A DNA stretch of 48,310 bases from Prosthecobacter sp. (GTDB lineage Bacteria; Verrucomicrobiota; Verrucomicrobiia; Verrucomicrobiales; Verrucomicrobiaceae), in contig NZ_JAQSEA010000124.1 in NCBI RefSeq assembly GCF_029946185.1, forward strand, positions 1-48,310, given 5' to 3'. Of the stretch, positions 1 to 8,049 are shown piece by piece; the first letter of the stretch is position 1, and each line of letters begins with the position of its first letter. The notes beneath the pieces are model-generated. The model did no database searches and was not told the DNA's origin. It saw only the letters and a program-made list of their open reading frames with translations. The position numbers and the translations under genes are program-made.

Positions 1-879
1 GGCATCACCGCCTCCATCGGTTACGACTCCAACTACGTGTGGCGTGGCATCAACTACGGCCAGCATTGGGTCCGTGCCGGCCTTAACGGTGCCATCCTCC
101 TCGTCGGCGGTGCCGCTGAAGACGGCGCTGGCAGCACCTCCCTCCTCTGGGATGTGAACTACGGCTCCCTCGCAGGTGACCAGGACAGCTTCTCCCCGAA
201 TTTTCCTGCTTTCACCGGCATCAAGAACACCGCATCCTTCCAGCGCCTTCAGCTGGGTGCAGCCATCTCGCATGACCTTGGTCCTGTCGCGGTGAGCTTC
301 GGCTACAGCTTCATCCACAACATGGGCGACCTTGCCAATGGCAGCGGTATCAATCAGCTCCCGTTTTTCGGCAACGGCAACGGCTACGGCATGAACGATA
401 TCCAGCAGCTCACTCTGGGCGTCAACACCGACCTTGGCCCGATCAATCTGGCTTCGAGCGCGAACTATGACCTCTTCAACGGTGGCTGGTACTTCGACCT
501 CACCGCCAAGTCCACCATCGCTGTGACTGATTCCTTCAGCATCGTCCCACACGCTGGTCTGGGCTATGGCCTGAACTACAACGCTGGCTTCACCCAGGCT
601 TCCCGCAACCTCGTCGGCGGCGGCGGCCTCTTCGGCCAGTCTGCAGCTCAGGGCGGCATCTCCGGTTGGACCGCACTCACCGTTGGCATTGATTTCCCAA
701 TCAAGCTCAACAGCCGTGCGACCCTGACCCCTTACGTTGCTGCCAACGTGCCAATGGGCCCGATGGAAAATCTGGCTGCCTCGGCTACTCGTGACTACGG
801 CTTTGGTATCGGCGGTGGCCCAGACACCCCCTTCACCAACATCGTTTATTACGGCGTGACCCTCAGCGTCCGCTTCTAA
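1..879 (+). CDS. Outer-membrane beta-barrel protein, 5'-truncated by window edge
   Basis: The reading frame is open from base 1, so the signal peptide and N-terminus lie outside the window; the visible part is about 292 residues. The sequence alternates aromatic/hydrophobic and polar residues, is rich in Gly, Asn, Tyr and Ser, and ends in a beta strand with terminal Phe (SVRF), the usual signal for BAM-dependent barrel assembly. Its first visible residues (GYDSNYVWRG) match the start of the mature part of the protein at 2999-3919 (GYDSRYYFRG), and the two share a second block (TDSFSIVP / TDWLSIVP followed by GYG), so they are paralogs. The YDSxYxxRG opening recalls the Gcw_chp/TorF putative porins, but I am not certain of that family. 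Substrate unknown. A strong terminator follows at 920-946. Confidence 0.75.
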   Translation, partial: GITASIGYDSNYVWRGINYGQHWVRAGLNGAILLVGGAAEDGAGSTSLLWDVNYGSLAGDQDSFSPNFPAFTGIKNTASFQRLQLGAAISHDLGPVAVSFGYSFIHNMGDLANGSGINQLPFFGNGNGYGMNDIQQLTLGVNTDLGPINLASSANYDLFNGGWYFDLTAKSTIAVTDSFSIVPHAGLGYGLNYNAGFTQASRNLVGGGGLFGQSAAQGGISGWTALTVGIDFPIKLNSRATLTPYVAANVPMGPMENLAASATRDYGFGIGGGPDTPFTNIVYYGVTLSVRF

Positions 880-919
880 TACCCGTCGTTCTCTGAACGA
901 TTCAACCCTTCAAGGTTAA

Positions 920-950
920 CCTCCCGGCGCAAGCCGGGAGGTTTTTCGTT
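920..950 (+). terminator. Rho-independent terminator of the first barrel gene
   Basis: A perfect 9-bp GC-rich stem (CCTCCCGGC, 920-928, with GCCGGGAGG, 933-941) with a GCAA tetraloop is followed by TTTTTCGTT. It lies 41 bases after the stop codon. Confidence 0.93.
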
Positions 951-1289
951 ATGCGTTGCGCGCCAATGAAGCCTGCTGAGGGAACAGGCATCAAAGCAAG
1001 GGGATCTCAGTGCGCTAGAGCAACGCTTCGCATCGCCACCCGGTATAGCGGTTCGCAAAACTCATTTCCGTTTAGCAGGCTGTTTCTTGATCGCAGATCA
1101 TGGGCTTCCTTCTTCGCTCTCCTGCGTCGAGCTACGAAGGACAGGTCGATGGCGGCTGGCTGAGGACAGCCAGCCCTACCAGCGCTGGGCAGACGCGTGG
1201 CCATGCGCCGCTATCCGGAAATCCGTTTTGGAAAACGCTATAAACTCTTTTCGATCTCTGAAACTGGCCACTCGTTGAAGAACCCCTCC
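951..1289. other. Non-coding spacer with a hairpin repeat
   Basis: No credible gene. It contains a perfect 9-bp hairpin GGCTGGCTG-agga-CAGCCAGCC at 1154-1175, preceded by a looser inverted repeat around 1110-1140 (cttcg...cgaag). This looks like a small REP-type intergenic repeat. I could not find a convincing group II intron domain V here, although the intron remnant to the right would be expected to end in this direction. Confidence 0.5.
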
Positions 1290-1605
1290 GGTCTGGGCCT
1301 CAGCATTTGAGCAATCGCGCTCATGCTCTGCCCGCTGGTGCGCCGTGTGAACGGCTTGAGTGCCTCCCCCCATTTTCTTCAAGGTCTTGGGATGAGCTTT
1401 GGGTTGCCCCATGTCCACGAACTTCGTCTTCTGCGGGTGCAGTTCCAGCCCGGCTCGGGCTGCCCACTCTGGCAAAGCTTGCAAGTGGCCAGGGCTTCCT
1501 GAACATCACGACACAAGATGACCATGTCGTCCGCGTAGCGCACCATCTCCAATCCGTTCCTGCTCATCAGATGGTCCAGCGGGTTGATGTGGATATTGGC
1601 CAAAA

Positions 1606-1686
1606 GCGGTCAGCCGAACGAAGTGAGACAGACAGCGAGGAACGAGCTGCACGCAGGGCAAACGTAGCGCAGTCAAACGACTCCGC
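1606..1686. repeat. About 80-bp repeat inserted in the dead reverse transcriptase
   Basis: This segment separates the GTPQ and LANIHINPLD blocks, which are normally joined by only a few residues (GGVISPL). It begins GCGG and ends CCGC. Bases 1609-1629 match 18 of 21 positions of 1923-1943 in inverted orientation. It is a candidate miniature intergenic repeat; copy number elsewhere is unknown. Confidence 0.55.
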
Positions 1687-1911
1687 CTGTGGCGTGCCCC
1701 CCTGTCTTCCGACTCGATCACTCCCTCCTGTTCCATGATGCCCTGCTGGAGGAAGCTTTCGATCAGCGCGAGCACCCGCGCATGGCCGTCTTTTCAATGT
1801 GCGCTCGCTGATACCGTCCACGCCGCAGGGCCCTGCGTTGGACTGCACCTGTTCCCAGGCCTGTTGCAGCGTGCTTTCAGCACAGATGTTGGCAGCTATT
1901 TTTAGATGATG

Positions 1912-1952
1912 CTTCGCTGGTTGTCTCGCTACGCTCGGCTGACGATCAGACT
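1912..1952. repeat. Second copy of the short repeat core, opposite orientation
   Basis: It lies between the IKGG end of the reverse transcriptase N-terminus and the IAANICAESTLQQAW stretch that leads into RT0. Its 21-base core (1923-1943) is an 18/21 inverted match to 1609-1629. It contributes in-frame stop codons. Confidence 0.5.
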
Positions 1953-2465
1953 ACCCCCTTTGATCCCTCTTTCGAGGGCCATGAGCACTTCTCGCTCCAG
2001 ACAGCGCGTTGGCCTTGTAGCGCTGCCACAGGGCTTCTTTATCTTGCTTACCCGTTGGCGGGACTTCGCTTTGTCCTTTGCTGAGATGATCTTCTTTCCT
2101 GTCATCCTTTGCTCTACGGTCGTGCCTAGGTTGCTTTGCTGTCTATCTCCGCTTCGCTCCGGTTGTTCACGGCACCATCCTTCCCTGACATACGACCACC
2201 AGCCACCCCAGCATTCTCGAGCGTAGGTTCCGTATCCACGCACTGGTCCGGCGCTTGACGAGCCTGAACTTCGCCTTTCTCTCGCAGGCTCGCCGTATTG
2301 TTCTGGTCGAATCGTGTTCACTTTCGTGGTTGTCTGTCAGGTTCTAATTTTGTTCCTCTCCACACTCCTCGTGGCGACGCAGTTACCTTAGGTTCTCACC
2401 CCGAACACGGTTCCAGATGGCGGGGTCTCTCACCCCAGAGGGTCGTGACGCTCTACAACGCACGG

Positions 2466-2998
2466 CGCTGTCGCATCAATCCAAACCGGGGGGACGAGGA
2501 TGATTCCTCTCCAGCCAGCCAAGCTCCAAGGCCTTAAAGTTTCCTGCTGGAGTTTTCAACAGGCTACCGATCCCCTTCATCAGGTTGGAGGCCGCAAACA
2601 GGCACCTGTCAGGAGCCACTGCAGTCAGTTCTTTCGATGCCTGACTCACCTCAAGCCGCGTGCCCAACTCAAATGATCGTCAATCCCGCAACGCTTAAGA
2701 ACCCGGCAATAAAGCAACGTGTGTGAGCCTTGGCTGAATAGGCGCTGAACCACTACCAGCGCTCATACCCAACCTCAGCCAACTCAACAAGATACAGAGC
2801 AAGGAGGATCAAGGTCCCCGCTGAGGGAACACTCAGAAAGCAGTGACGCGAAGCCCGCTCAGAAAAAAACCCGAAGCCAGATTGATCGGCATTCCCTCAA
2901 AGTTGGCATGCCCCCTGCTATGTATTGGTGAGTAAGCTGCACGGCCTTCCCGGCTGGTCAGCGCCTCAACACCACCAATAACTAAACTCGACCCACAC
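2466..2998. other. Non-coding spacer upstream of the second barrel gene
   Basis: No gene could be supported. The short open frames on either strand have no family features. The only recognisable element is the sigma-54-like promoter at 2903-2919. Confidence 0.5.
2903..2919 (+). promoter_or_regulatory. Sigma-54 (RpoN)-type -24/-12 promoter
   Basis: The sequence TTGGCATG-CCCC-CTGCT has the invariant GG (-24) and GC (-12) separated by exactly 10 bases and agrees closely with the known consensus TTGGCACG-N4-TTGCW. The transcript would start near 2930, giving a leader of about 70 bases before the ATG at 2999. No activator-binding palindrome could be identified upstream, so the call rests on the core match and position. 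Confidence 0.6.
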
Positions 2999-3919
2999 AT
3001 GAAGCCCAAAAGCATGACATCATTCATTGCCAAGTCGGTGACCGTTCTTGCTGCCTGTGCAGCGCTGAACGCATCCGCTGGCACCGCACCCGTTAAAAAC
3101 CCCGCCCCTCCCGTGGTGGAAGAATCAGGAGCTCTCTTCGACTCCATCGGAGCCACCTTCGATGCCGGTTACGACAGCCGCTACTACTTCCGCGGTCTTT
3201 GGTTCGCTGACAACATCATGTGGACCGCACTCAACCTCAGCGTGCCAATCACTGACAAGCTGACTTGGGGCATCGGAGCTGCCTACATCAACACTGCTGG
3301 CACTCCCTTTGCTGGTTCCAAGAGTGGCTTCCAATATACGGAAATCGACGCTATCACCAATCTGTCCTTCGACGCAGGATGGGCCAAGTTCGGAATGCAG
3401 TATCAACACTACTTCTATCCAGATACTTACGGTGGCAGCTTCAATGGTGGGGCAAATGCCCTCGCTGACCCAGAATTCGCACTCAAAGATGCTGGTGAAC
3501 TAGGCTTCACCGTTGCAGTGCCAATTCAGGCCTTCAACATCTATGCAGGCTACTACTATGACCTCCGAATCAGCGGTCAGTACTTCTCCCTCGGTGCTGA
3601 TTACACATTCGCAGTCACTGATTGGCTGAGCATTGTGCCTTCCGTCACCGCTGGTTACGGCATCGACTACTACACCGGCAACGGTTCCGGCTCGATCGCT
3701 GGTGGCGGCGTGGTTGGCAACAAAGGTCAGAGCCTGCAAAACGCTTCGACCTCCGGTATGACCCACGTTCTCTACACCCTCGCCGTCCCGGTCAAACTGA
3801 CCAAGGCAGTGACATGGACGAGCTACGTTGCACTGAACCACAGCGAAAAGCTGCGTGCTTCCCTCAACACGACTCAGAACGAAGTCTTCTGGGGAACCAA
3901 GCTGAGCTTCGCGTTCTAA
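2999..3919 (+). CDS. Outer-membrane beta-barrel protein with signal peptide
   Basis: 306 residues. The start is ATG 2999 because it gives a Sec signal peptide (MKPKSMTSFIAKSVTVLAACAALNASA, cleavage near residue 27). The mature part begins with a Pro-rich stretch, then GYDSRYYFRG and alternating beta-strand sequence ending in LSFAF with terminal Phe. It is a paralog of the barrel at 1-879. The YDSxYxxRG motif resembles Gcw_chp/TorF-type porins (family knowledge; not proven here). It probably makes a pore or sensor of unknown substrate. No Shine-Dalgarno sequence is evident. It has its own sigma-54-like promoter and a strong terminator, so it is probably monocistronic. Confidence 0.8.
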   Translation: MKPKSMTSFIAKSVTVLAACAALNASAGTAPVKNPAPPVVEESGALFDSIGATFDAGYDSRYYFRGLWFADNIMWTALNLSVPITDKLTWGIGAAYINTAGTPFAGSKSGFQYTEIDAITNLSFDAGWAKFGMQYQHYFYPDTYGGSFNGGANALADPEFALKDAGELGFTVAVPIQAFNIYAGYYYDLRISGQYFSLGADYTFAVTDWLSIVPSVTAGYGIDYYTGNGSGSIAGGGVVGNKGQSLQNASTSGMTHVLYTLAVPVKLTKAVTWTSYVALNHSEKLRASLNTTQNEVFWGTKLSFAF

Positions 3920-3958
3920 TTACACCGGGCTTTACGCCTCACATATCTGATTAGGTTT

Positions 3959-3998
3959 AGCTCCCGACCAGCTCGTTCACTGGTCGGGAGCTTTTGTT
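3959..3998 (+). terminator. Rho-independent terminator of the second barrel gene
   Basis: A perfect stem (AGCTCCCGACCAG, 3959-3971, with CTGGTCGGGAGCT, 3980-3992) with an 8-base loop is followed by TTTTGTTTT-type sequence. Confidence 0.93.
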
Positions 3999-4040
3999 TT
4001 GGCGTGGAACCTCTTTCCGTCTAGCATCCGCTCACAACAC

Positions 4041-5717
4041 ATGACTGAACATAAGCTCAACTGGAACTCGAACAATCTCACCCACGGCTGGCAGCGCGGC
4101 GTCAACGCCTTCTTCTGGGGCCTGGGTTTTAAGCCGGAAGATTTCGACAAGGCGCAGATCGGCATCGGTACGCCACTGCTCGACGGCAACATTTGCAACG
4201 TCCACGCTCACGAGCTCGCCCAGCTCATCGCCCAAGGCTGCAAAGAGGCAGGCCTCATTGGTTTCCCCTTCGGCGTCTCGCCGGTAAGCGACAACATCAC
4301 GCAGGGAAATGTCGGCGGTGCGGCCTCCCTTTGCTCGCGCAATCTCATGGCGAATGGTGCGGAGATGATCTGCACCTCGCACTGCTATGATGCGCTGATC
4401 GGCCTGCATCATTGCGACAAAAACGGCCCGGCATTTGCCATGGCCCTGGCACGCACCAATTACCCGGGTCTCATCGTCAACGGCGGCAGCATCATGCCTG
4501 GCTGCCACAAAGGACACTCCACCTCGATTCTCGACGTCTATGACGCCGCCGCGAAGGAAAAACAAGGGACGATGAGCTACGAAGAGTCCGAGCAGATCAT
4601 CCGTACCGCCTGCCCTGGCGCAGGTGGCTGCGGCATCGCTGCTTCCTTCAACACCTGGGGCATCGCGCTTGAAGCCATGGGACTCAGCCTGCCGGACACC
4701 TCCTCCATGCCAGCCATCGAAGCGGGCAAACGTGAGGAATGCCTGCGCGTCGGCAAAGCCGTGCGCCGCCTGTTGGAGATGAACCTTCGCCCCCGCGACA
4801 TCATCACCAAGGCCTCCATCACCAATGCCATGACCGCCATCTGCGCGATCGGTGGCTCCACCAATGGCGTGCTGCACATTCTCGCCGTCGCTCGTGAGGC
4901 AGGAGTCGATTTCACCCTGCGCGATGTACAGGCCATTGGCCGCCGCACCCCTGTGCTGTGCAATTTCGCCCCACGTGGGCGCGGCACCATGGTGGATCTG
5001 TATCGTCTCGGCGGCACCACCATGCTGCTGAAGCACCTCATGAAAACCGGGCTGCTGGACGGCTCCTGCATCACTGTCACAGGGCAAACGCTGGCGGAAA
5101 ATCTCGCCAACGCCGCTGAAGTCCCCTTCCCCAATGAACTCATCGCTCCCATCGAGGCACCGTTCAAAGAGTTCGCGGACATCCAGATCTGCTTTGGCAA
5201 CCTCGCTCCCGACGGCATCGTCTTCAAAGTTTCCTCATTGGACGAACCAAAATTCCGCGGCAAAGCCATCTGCTTCCACGACTCCAAAGGCGTCTCAGAT
5301 GCAGCCGCCGCTGGTCGCATCCAGCCCGGCCACATCGTGGTCATCCGTGGCTGCGGTCCGGTGGCTCTTGGCATGCCGGAAATGCATGTTGCCAGCGCCG
5401 CCCTCGCAGTGCCTGAGCTTTATGGCAAAGTCGCCCTGCTTTCAGACACTCGCGTCTCAGGCGTCTCTGGCGGTGCCGTGGGCGTGCATTGCAGCCCGGA
5501 AGCCGCCGTGGGCGGGCCGATTGCGGTGGTGGAAGATGGCGATGAAATCGAGTTCGACCTGCTCGCAGGCACCATTCACGTCAATGCCGATCTTGATGCC
5601 CGCACTCAGACGATATTCCCCGTCAGCCATCAGTTCGGCTACCTCGCTGACTTCGCCGCCACGGTGACTCAAGCCCATCAGGGCTGCGTGCCACGCTGGG
5701 TGGCTGAGCGCAAATAG
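4041..5717 (+). CDS. IlvD/Edd-family dehydratase, atypical subgroup
   Basis: 558 residues from ATG 4041. An upstream in-frame TTG at 3999 overlaps the preceding terminator region and is unlikely as a start. The IlvD/Edd family dehydrates sugar acids or dihydroxy acids using an Fe-S cluster. The three cluster-ligand regions are recognisable: CNVH in the GNICNVHAHE block, HHCDKNGP, and PGAGGCG. The region SDNITQGNVGGAASLCSRNL replaces the [19 protein letters not shown] of true dihydroxy-acid dehydratase and looks more like the phosphogluconate dehydratase pattern. Canonical IlvD is encoded separately at 28312-30030, so this copy probably acts on a sugar acid (gluconate, arabonate or similar); the exact substrate cannot be read. 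The gene stands alone and converges with pdxA. Confidence 0.8.
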   Translation: MTEHKLNWNSNNLTHGWQRGVNAFFWGLGFKPEDFDKAQIGIGTPLLDGNICNVHAHELAQLIAQGCKEAGLIGFPFGVSPVSDNITQGNVGGAASLCSRNLMANGAEMICTSHCYDALIGLHHCDKNGPAFAMALARTNYPGLIVNGGSIMPGCHKGHSTSILDVYDAAAKEKQGTMSYEESEQIIRTACPGAGGCGIAASFNTWGIALEAMGLSLPDTSSMPAIEAGKREECLRVGKAVRRLLEMNLRPRDIITKASITNAMTAICAIGGSTNGVLHILAVAREAGVDFTLRDVQAIGRRTPVLCNFAPRGRGTMVDLYRLGGTTMLLKHLMKTGLLDGSCITVTGQTLAENLANAAEVPFPNELIAPIEAPFKEFADIQICFGNLAPDGIVFKVSSLDEPKFRGKAICFHDSKGVSDAAAAGRIQPGHIVVIRGCGPVALGMPEMHVASAALAVPELYGKVALLSDTRVSGVSGGAVGVHCSPEAAVGGPIAVVEDGDEIEFDLLAGTIHVNADLDARTQTIFPVSHQFGYLADFAATVTQAHQGCVPRWVAERK

Positions 5718-5753
5718 AACGCTTTCCAAGACTCCTGCTCCGCAGGAACAGGG

Positions 5754-6749
5754 CTACTTTGCCATCTTGGCCGCCAGCAGCACAGCCTCCACGAGGCTGC
5801 GCCCGTTGGCTTTGCCCTGCCAGGCGATGTCGCACGCGGTGCCGTGATCCACACTCGTGCGCGGCACCGGCAGTCCCAGCGTGGTGTTCACGGCGGTGTC
5901 AAACGCCAGCGCCTTCAGCGGGATAAGCGCCTGGTCATGATACATGCAAATGTAGGCGTCCACTGTCCGGCGCTTCGTCGCAATGAAAGCAGTGTCAGGC
6001 GGAAGCGGGCCTTCAACGGTGTGGCCCTTTGCCCGTGCCGCTTCAATAGCAGGCGCAATGATTGCCTCCTCCTCACCCCGACCAAACAGGCCATGCTCGC
6101 CCGCATGAGGATTGAGCCCGCAGACTGCAATGCGCGGTTTTTTGCCACGCACACGCTGCACCGCCTCGGCGGTCAGCTCGATGACATCCAGAATGCGCTG
6201 GGTCGTCAAGGCGGGCACCACATCCTGATAACCGATGTGCACGGTCACCAGACTGCTGATCATTTCCTCGGAGAAAAAAGTCATGCAGGAGCGCTCTGCC
6301 TGCATCTTCTCAGCAAACATTTCGGTGTGGCCGGGATACTTGATGCCTGCGGCATGCAGCGCTTCTTTGTTCAGCGGTGCTGTGGCTACGGCGGCGACTT
6401 GTCCCGCCAAAGCGGCCTGAATGCTCTTTTCCACGTAGCGATAGCCTGCGGCACCCGTCCTGGCGCTGACGACGCCCGGCGTGAAATTTTCCGCATCAAA
6501 GCCAAAGAGATCGAGCACCGCCGGCTCGTCGATACCCGCACATTTCTCCGCCCATTCGATCTCGCTGATGATGCGTTTCGGAGCTGGGAGACCCGTCTGC
6601 CGTGCGCAGCGAGAGAGCAGCCGTGCATCACCAAACACCACGGGCGTGAGAAGTGAGCACACCTCCTCGTTGGCGAGCAGTTGCAGGCAGATTTCAGGAC
6701 CGACCCCCGCAGGGTCGCCCATGGTGATTGCTATGAGTGGTTTCGGCAT
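5754..6749 (-). CDS. pdxA: PdxA-family 4-hydroxythreonine-4-phosphate dehydrogenase
   Basis: 331 residues, starting at ATG 6749 (MPKPLIAITMGDPAGVGPE); the longer frame upstream of this overlaps the neighbouring esterase. PdxA oxidises 4-phosphohydroxy-L-threonine with NAD in pyridoxal phosphate synthesis; the PdxA2 branch acts on 4-phospho-D-threonate/erythronate. Visible motifs are GDPAGVGPEI, TAPLNKEAL, the metal-binding histidine blocks YPGHTEMFAE, NPHAGEHGLFG and YHDQALIPLK, and VDHGTA near the C-terminus. It is the last gene of a tightly packed minus-strand run, 16 bases after the esterase stop. Because no other pdx gene is nearby and it sits with catabolic-looking genes, the PdxA2-type activity is possible. 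Confidence 0.88.
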   Translation of the reverse strand: MPKPLIAITMGDPAGVGPEICLQLLANEEVCSLLTPVVFGDARLLSRCARQTGLPAPKRIISEIEWAEKCAGIDEPAVLDLFGFDAENFTPGVVSARTGAAGYRYVEKSIQAALAGQVAAVATAPLNKEALHAAGIKYPGHTEMFAEKMQAERSCMTFFSEEMISSLVTVHIGYQDVVPALTTQRILDVIELTAEAVQRVRGKKPRIAVCGLNPHAGEHGLFGRGEEEAIIAPAIEAARAKGHTVEGPLPPDTAFIATKRRTVDAYICMYHDQALIPLKALAFDTAVNTTLGLPVPRTSVDHGTACDIAWQGKANGRSLVEAVLLAAKMAK

Positions 6750-6765
6750 GAACCGGCACTCTGAC

Positions 6766-7608
6766 TCAACGCAGCACCTTGTCGAGGAACTTGGCAACGA
6801 GGGAGGTGCGCTCGTCGTTATAAAACTCCGAGCCACCATGCAGGCTGCCGGGCAGCAGGAGTAAAGTCACTGGCAAGCCCAGGGCTTGATAGGCTTTGGC
6901 CAGTTCCTGCGACTGCTGCGGTGGCATCTGCGGATCGGCATCGCCATGAATGAGCAGCAGCGGCGGGTCATTTTTGTCGAGGTGGTCCACCGGGCTCGCC
7001 AGTTTCGCCAGTGCGGGCTTTTTGTCCGGTGTATCTCCCAGCAGCAGCTTCAGCGCAGGAATGCGGAAATCGAGGCCCTGCGGAGTACTCTGGGAGAGGA
7101 TCGTTGCCAGATTCGAAGCGCCGTAATAACTCACGATCGCCTGCGCATTGCTGCTTTGATCCAGATGCTCACCGAGCTTGCCTTCGAGTTCTTTGCTCCC
7201 GTTGGTGACGCCAACCAACGCTGCCAAATGACCTCCGGCCGAGGAGCCGATGATGGCGATCTTGGTCGCATTGAGGTGAAACAACCCTGCGTTGGCCCGC
7301 AGAAATCGAATCGCTGCTTTGATGTCATGCGCCTGTGCGGGAAACACCGCCTGCGTGGACAGCCGGTATTCCACGCTCGCGATGGCAAAGCCTTTGTCGT
7401 ATAAATCGGCGATCGGCACGTCCTTCTTGGATCCCGCCCGCCATCCGCCGCCATGCACATACACGATCAACGGTGGATTCTCTCCCTGCGGACGATGCAG
7501 GTCCAGCTTGAGCGAGGTTTCACCCACCTTCGCATATTCGATGTCCGCCTGGGTGTCCGCCAGCACTGCCGAACTGAGTAAAATCAGAGGGAAAAGGAAC
7601 TTCATCAT
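6766..7608 (-). CDS. Secreted alpha/beta-hydrolase (esterase/lipase family)
   Basis: 280 residues. The start at ATG 7608 (or the adjacent ATG 7605) gives a signal peptide MKFLFPLILLSSAVLA. The fold markers are HGGGW (oxyanion hole, residues about 50-54), the nucleophile elbow GSSAGG, the HGDADP acid region, and LHGG containing the likely catalytic His. This matches the BD-FAE/carboxylesterase type often found in polysaccharide-degrading and planctomycete-type clusters; the substrate is unknown but an acyl or acetyl ester of a carbohydrate is plausible. Its ATG overlaps the stop of the upstream gene as ATGA, so the two are translationally coupled. Confidence 0.85.
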   Translation of the reverse strand: MMKFLFPLILLSSAVLADTQADIEYAKVGETSLKLDLHRPQGENPPLIVYVHGGGWRAGSKKDVPIADLYDKGFAIASVEYRLSTQAVFPAQAHDIKAAIRFLRANAGLFHLNATKIAIIGSSAGGHLAALVGVTNGSKELEGKLGEHLDQSSNAQAIVSYYGASNLATILSQSTPQGLDFRIPALKLLLGDTPDKKPALAKLASPVDHLDKNDPPLLLIHGDADPQMPPQQSQELAKAYQALGLPVTLLLLPGSLHGGSEFYNDERTSLVAKFLDKVLR

Positions 7609-8048
7609 GGCCCGAACATCATCTGCTCCTCCGGCACTTCCAATCTGATTTTTGTGCCATAACCCAGCCCTTCCGTCCACGGCAGCAGCAGTTCCAGCAC
7701 ATCCGGCTTTTGAAAATGCACCGGCTTCGTCTCAGGATGCGGGTGGTATATCAAGCCACGCACCGGCTCAGCGTCCTCACGATGCACGGTGACATCGAAA
7801 AACGAAAAATCCTCCGCCGGATCTTCAGGATGCCACTTCAGCGCACGAAACATATGCCGGGGCTTCACCCCACGATAGCTCAGCGGTGCAATGCTTACGT
7901 TCAGAGTTCCGGGATAAAACGCGCTCAGATCAAGTCCAAGCGCCGCAAAGAATGGCAGTTGCATGCGCAGCGTGCCACCGGGGAAGCGCGGATTGCCATT
8001 CAAGCCGGAGGCCACGCGGTGCCCTTGAACGATGGTGGCTGGGATCAT
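7605..8048 (-). CDS. Small protein resembling archaeal CTP-dependent riboflavin kinase (RibK/DUF120)
   Basis: 147 residues. By eye, the layout follows the archaeal RibK cradle-loop barrel: an N-terminal strand and VASGLNG (RibK: VVSGLGEG), then LPFFAALGLDLSAFYPGTLN (RibK: an ILGF...P-GTLN segment, where TLN contacts the flavin), and a C-terminal block with a PHPETKPVHF loop followed by VLELLLP...LGYGTKIRLEV (RibK: KKTYH, then EIIEIIAP...LKDGDVIKI). It would be a flavin- or nucleotide-binding protein, or a kinase; this is pattern recognition, not a search result. It sits 1 base after the DUF1501 gene and overlaps the esterase start by 4 bases, so it belongs to the same operon. Confidence 0.5.
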   Translation of the reverse strand: MIPATIVQGHRVASGLNGNPRFPGGTLRMQLPFFAALGLDLSAFYPGTLNVSIAPLSYRGVKPRHMFRALKWHPEDPAEDFSFFDVTVHREDAEPVRGLIYHPHPETKPVHFQKPDVLELLLPWTEGLGYGTKIRLEVPEEQMMFGP

Positions 8049-8049
8049 G

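Larger units (their letters stand above)
1290..2105 (-). pseudogene. Group II intron reverse transcriptase/maturase, multiply broken
   Basis: Fragments in order on the minus strand are: an N-terminus from ATG 2105 ending LEREVLMALERGIKGG, as in many intron-encoded proteins; after an interrupting repeat, the RT0 block (AWEQVQSNAGPCGVDGIS, about 1863-1810); then a jump to HARVLALIESFLQQGIMEQ and the start of a GTPQ block; a second repeat; then LANIHINPLDHLM and the catalytic YADD (1537-1526); then HPQKTKFVDM. The region between RT0 and RT3/4 (fingers and part of the palm, on the order of 100 residues) is missing. At least two single-base frameshifts are visible: in a G-run near 1690-1700 and near 1490. 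The thumb/domain X is barely recognisable. It cannot encode a functional enzyme. Confidence 0.85.
1290..2465 (-). mobile_element. Decayed group II intron (retroelement) remnant
   Basis: Read on the minus strand, about 2465 to 2110 is non-coding sequence of the kind that precedes an intron-encoded protein, with a GTGCG 5' boundary candidate at 2464. This is followed by a broken reverse transcriptase frame from 2105 to about 1290. No intact domain V/VI or 3' end (AY) could be found, so the 3' portion appears lost. Two short repeats interrupt the reverse transcriptase frame (see 1606-1686 and 1912-1952). The identification as a group II intron rests on the protein fragments; the RNA assignment is by position and is less sure. 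Confidence 0.7.

Noticed and set aside
1020..1060. Possible domain V of the intron near a CGATGCG/CCGGTATAGCGG stretch
   Set aside because: It lacks the AGC triad and GNRA-capped hairpin expected of domain V.
920..2465. Class IIC-type intron insertion downstream of a terminator
   Set aside because: The intron remnant runs on the minus strand with its 3' side towards the terminator, opposite to the usual class IIC arrangement, and no boundaries could be fixed.
3999..4040. TTG start extending the atypical dehydratase by 14 residues
   Set aside because: It lies within the tail of the preceding terminator and adds residues not expected in the family; ATG 4041 fits better.
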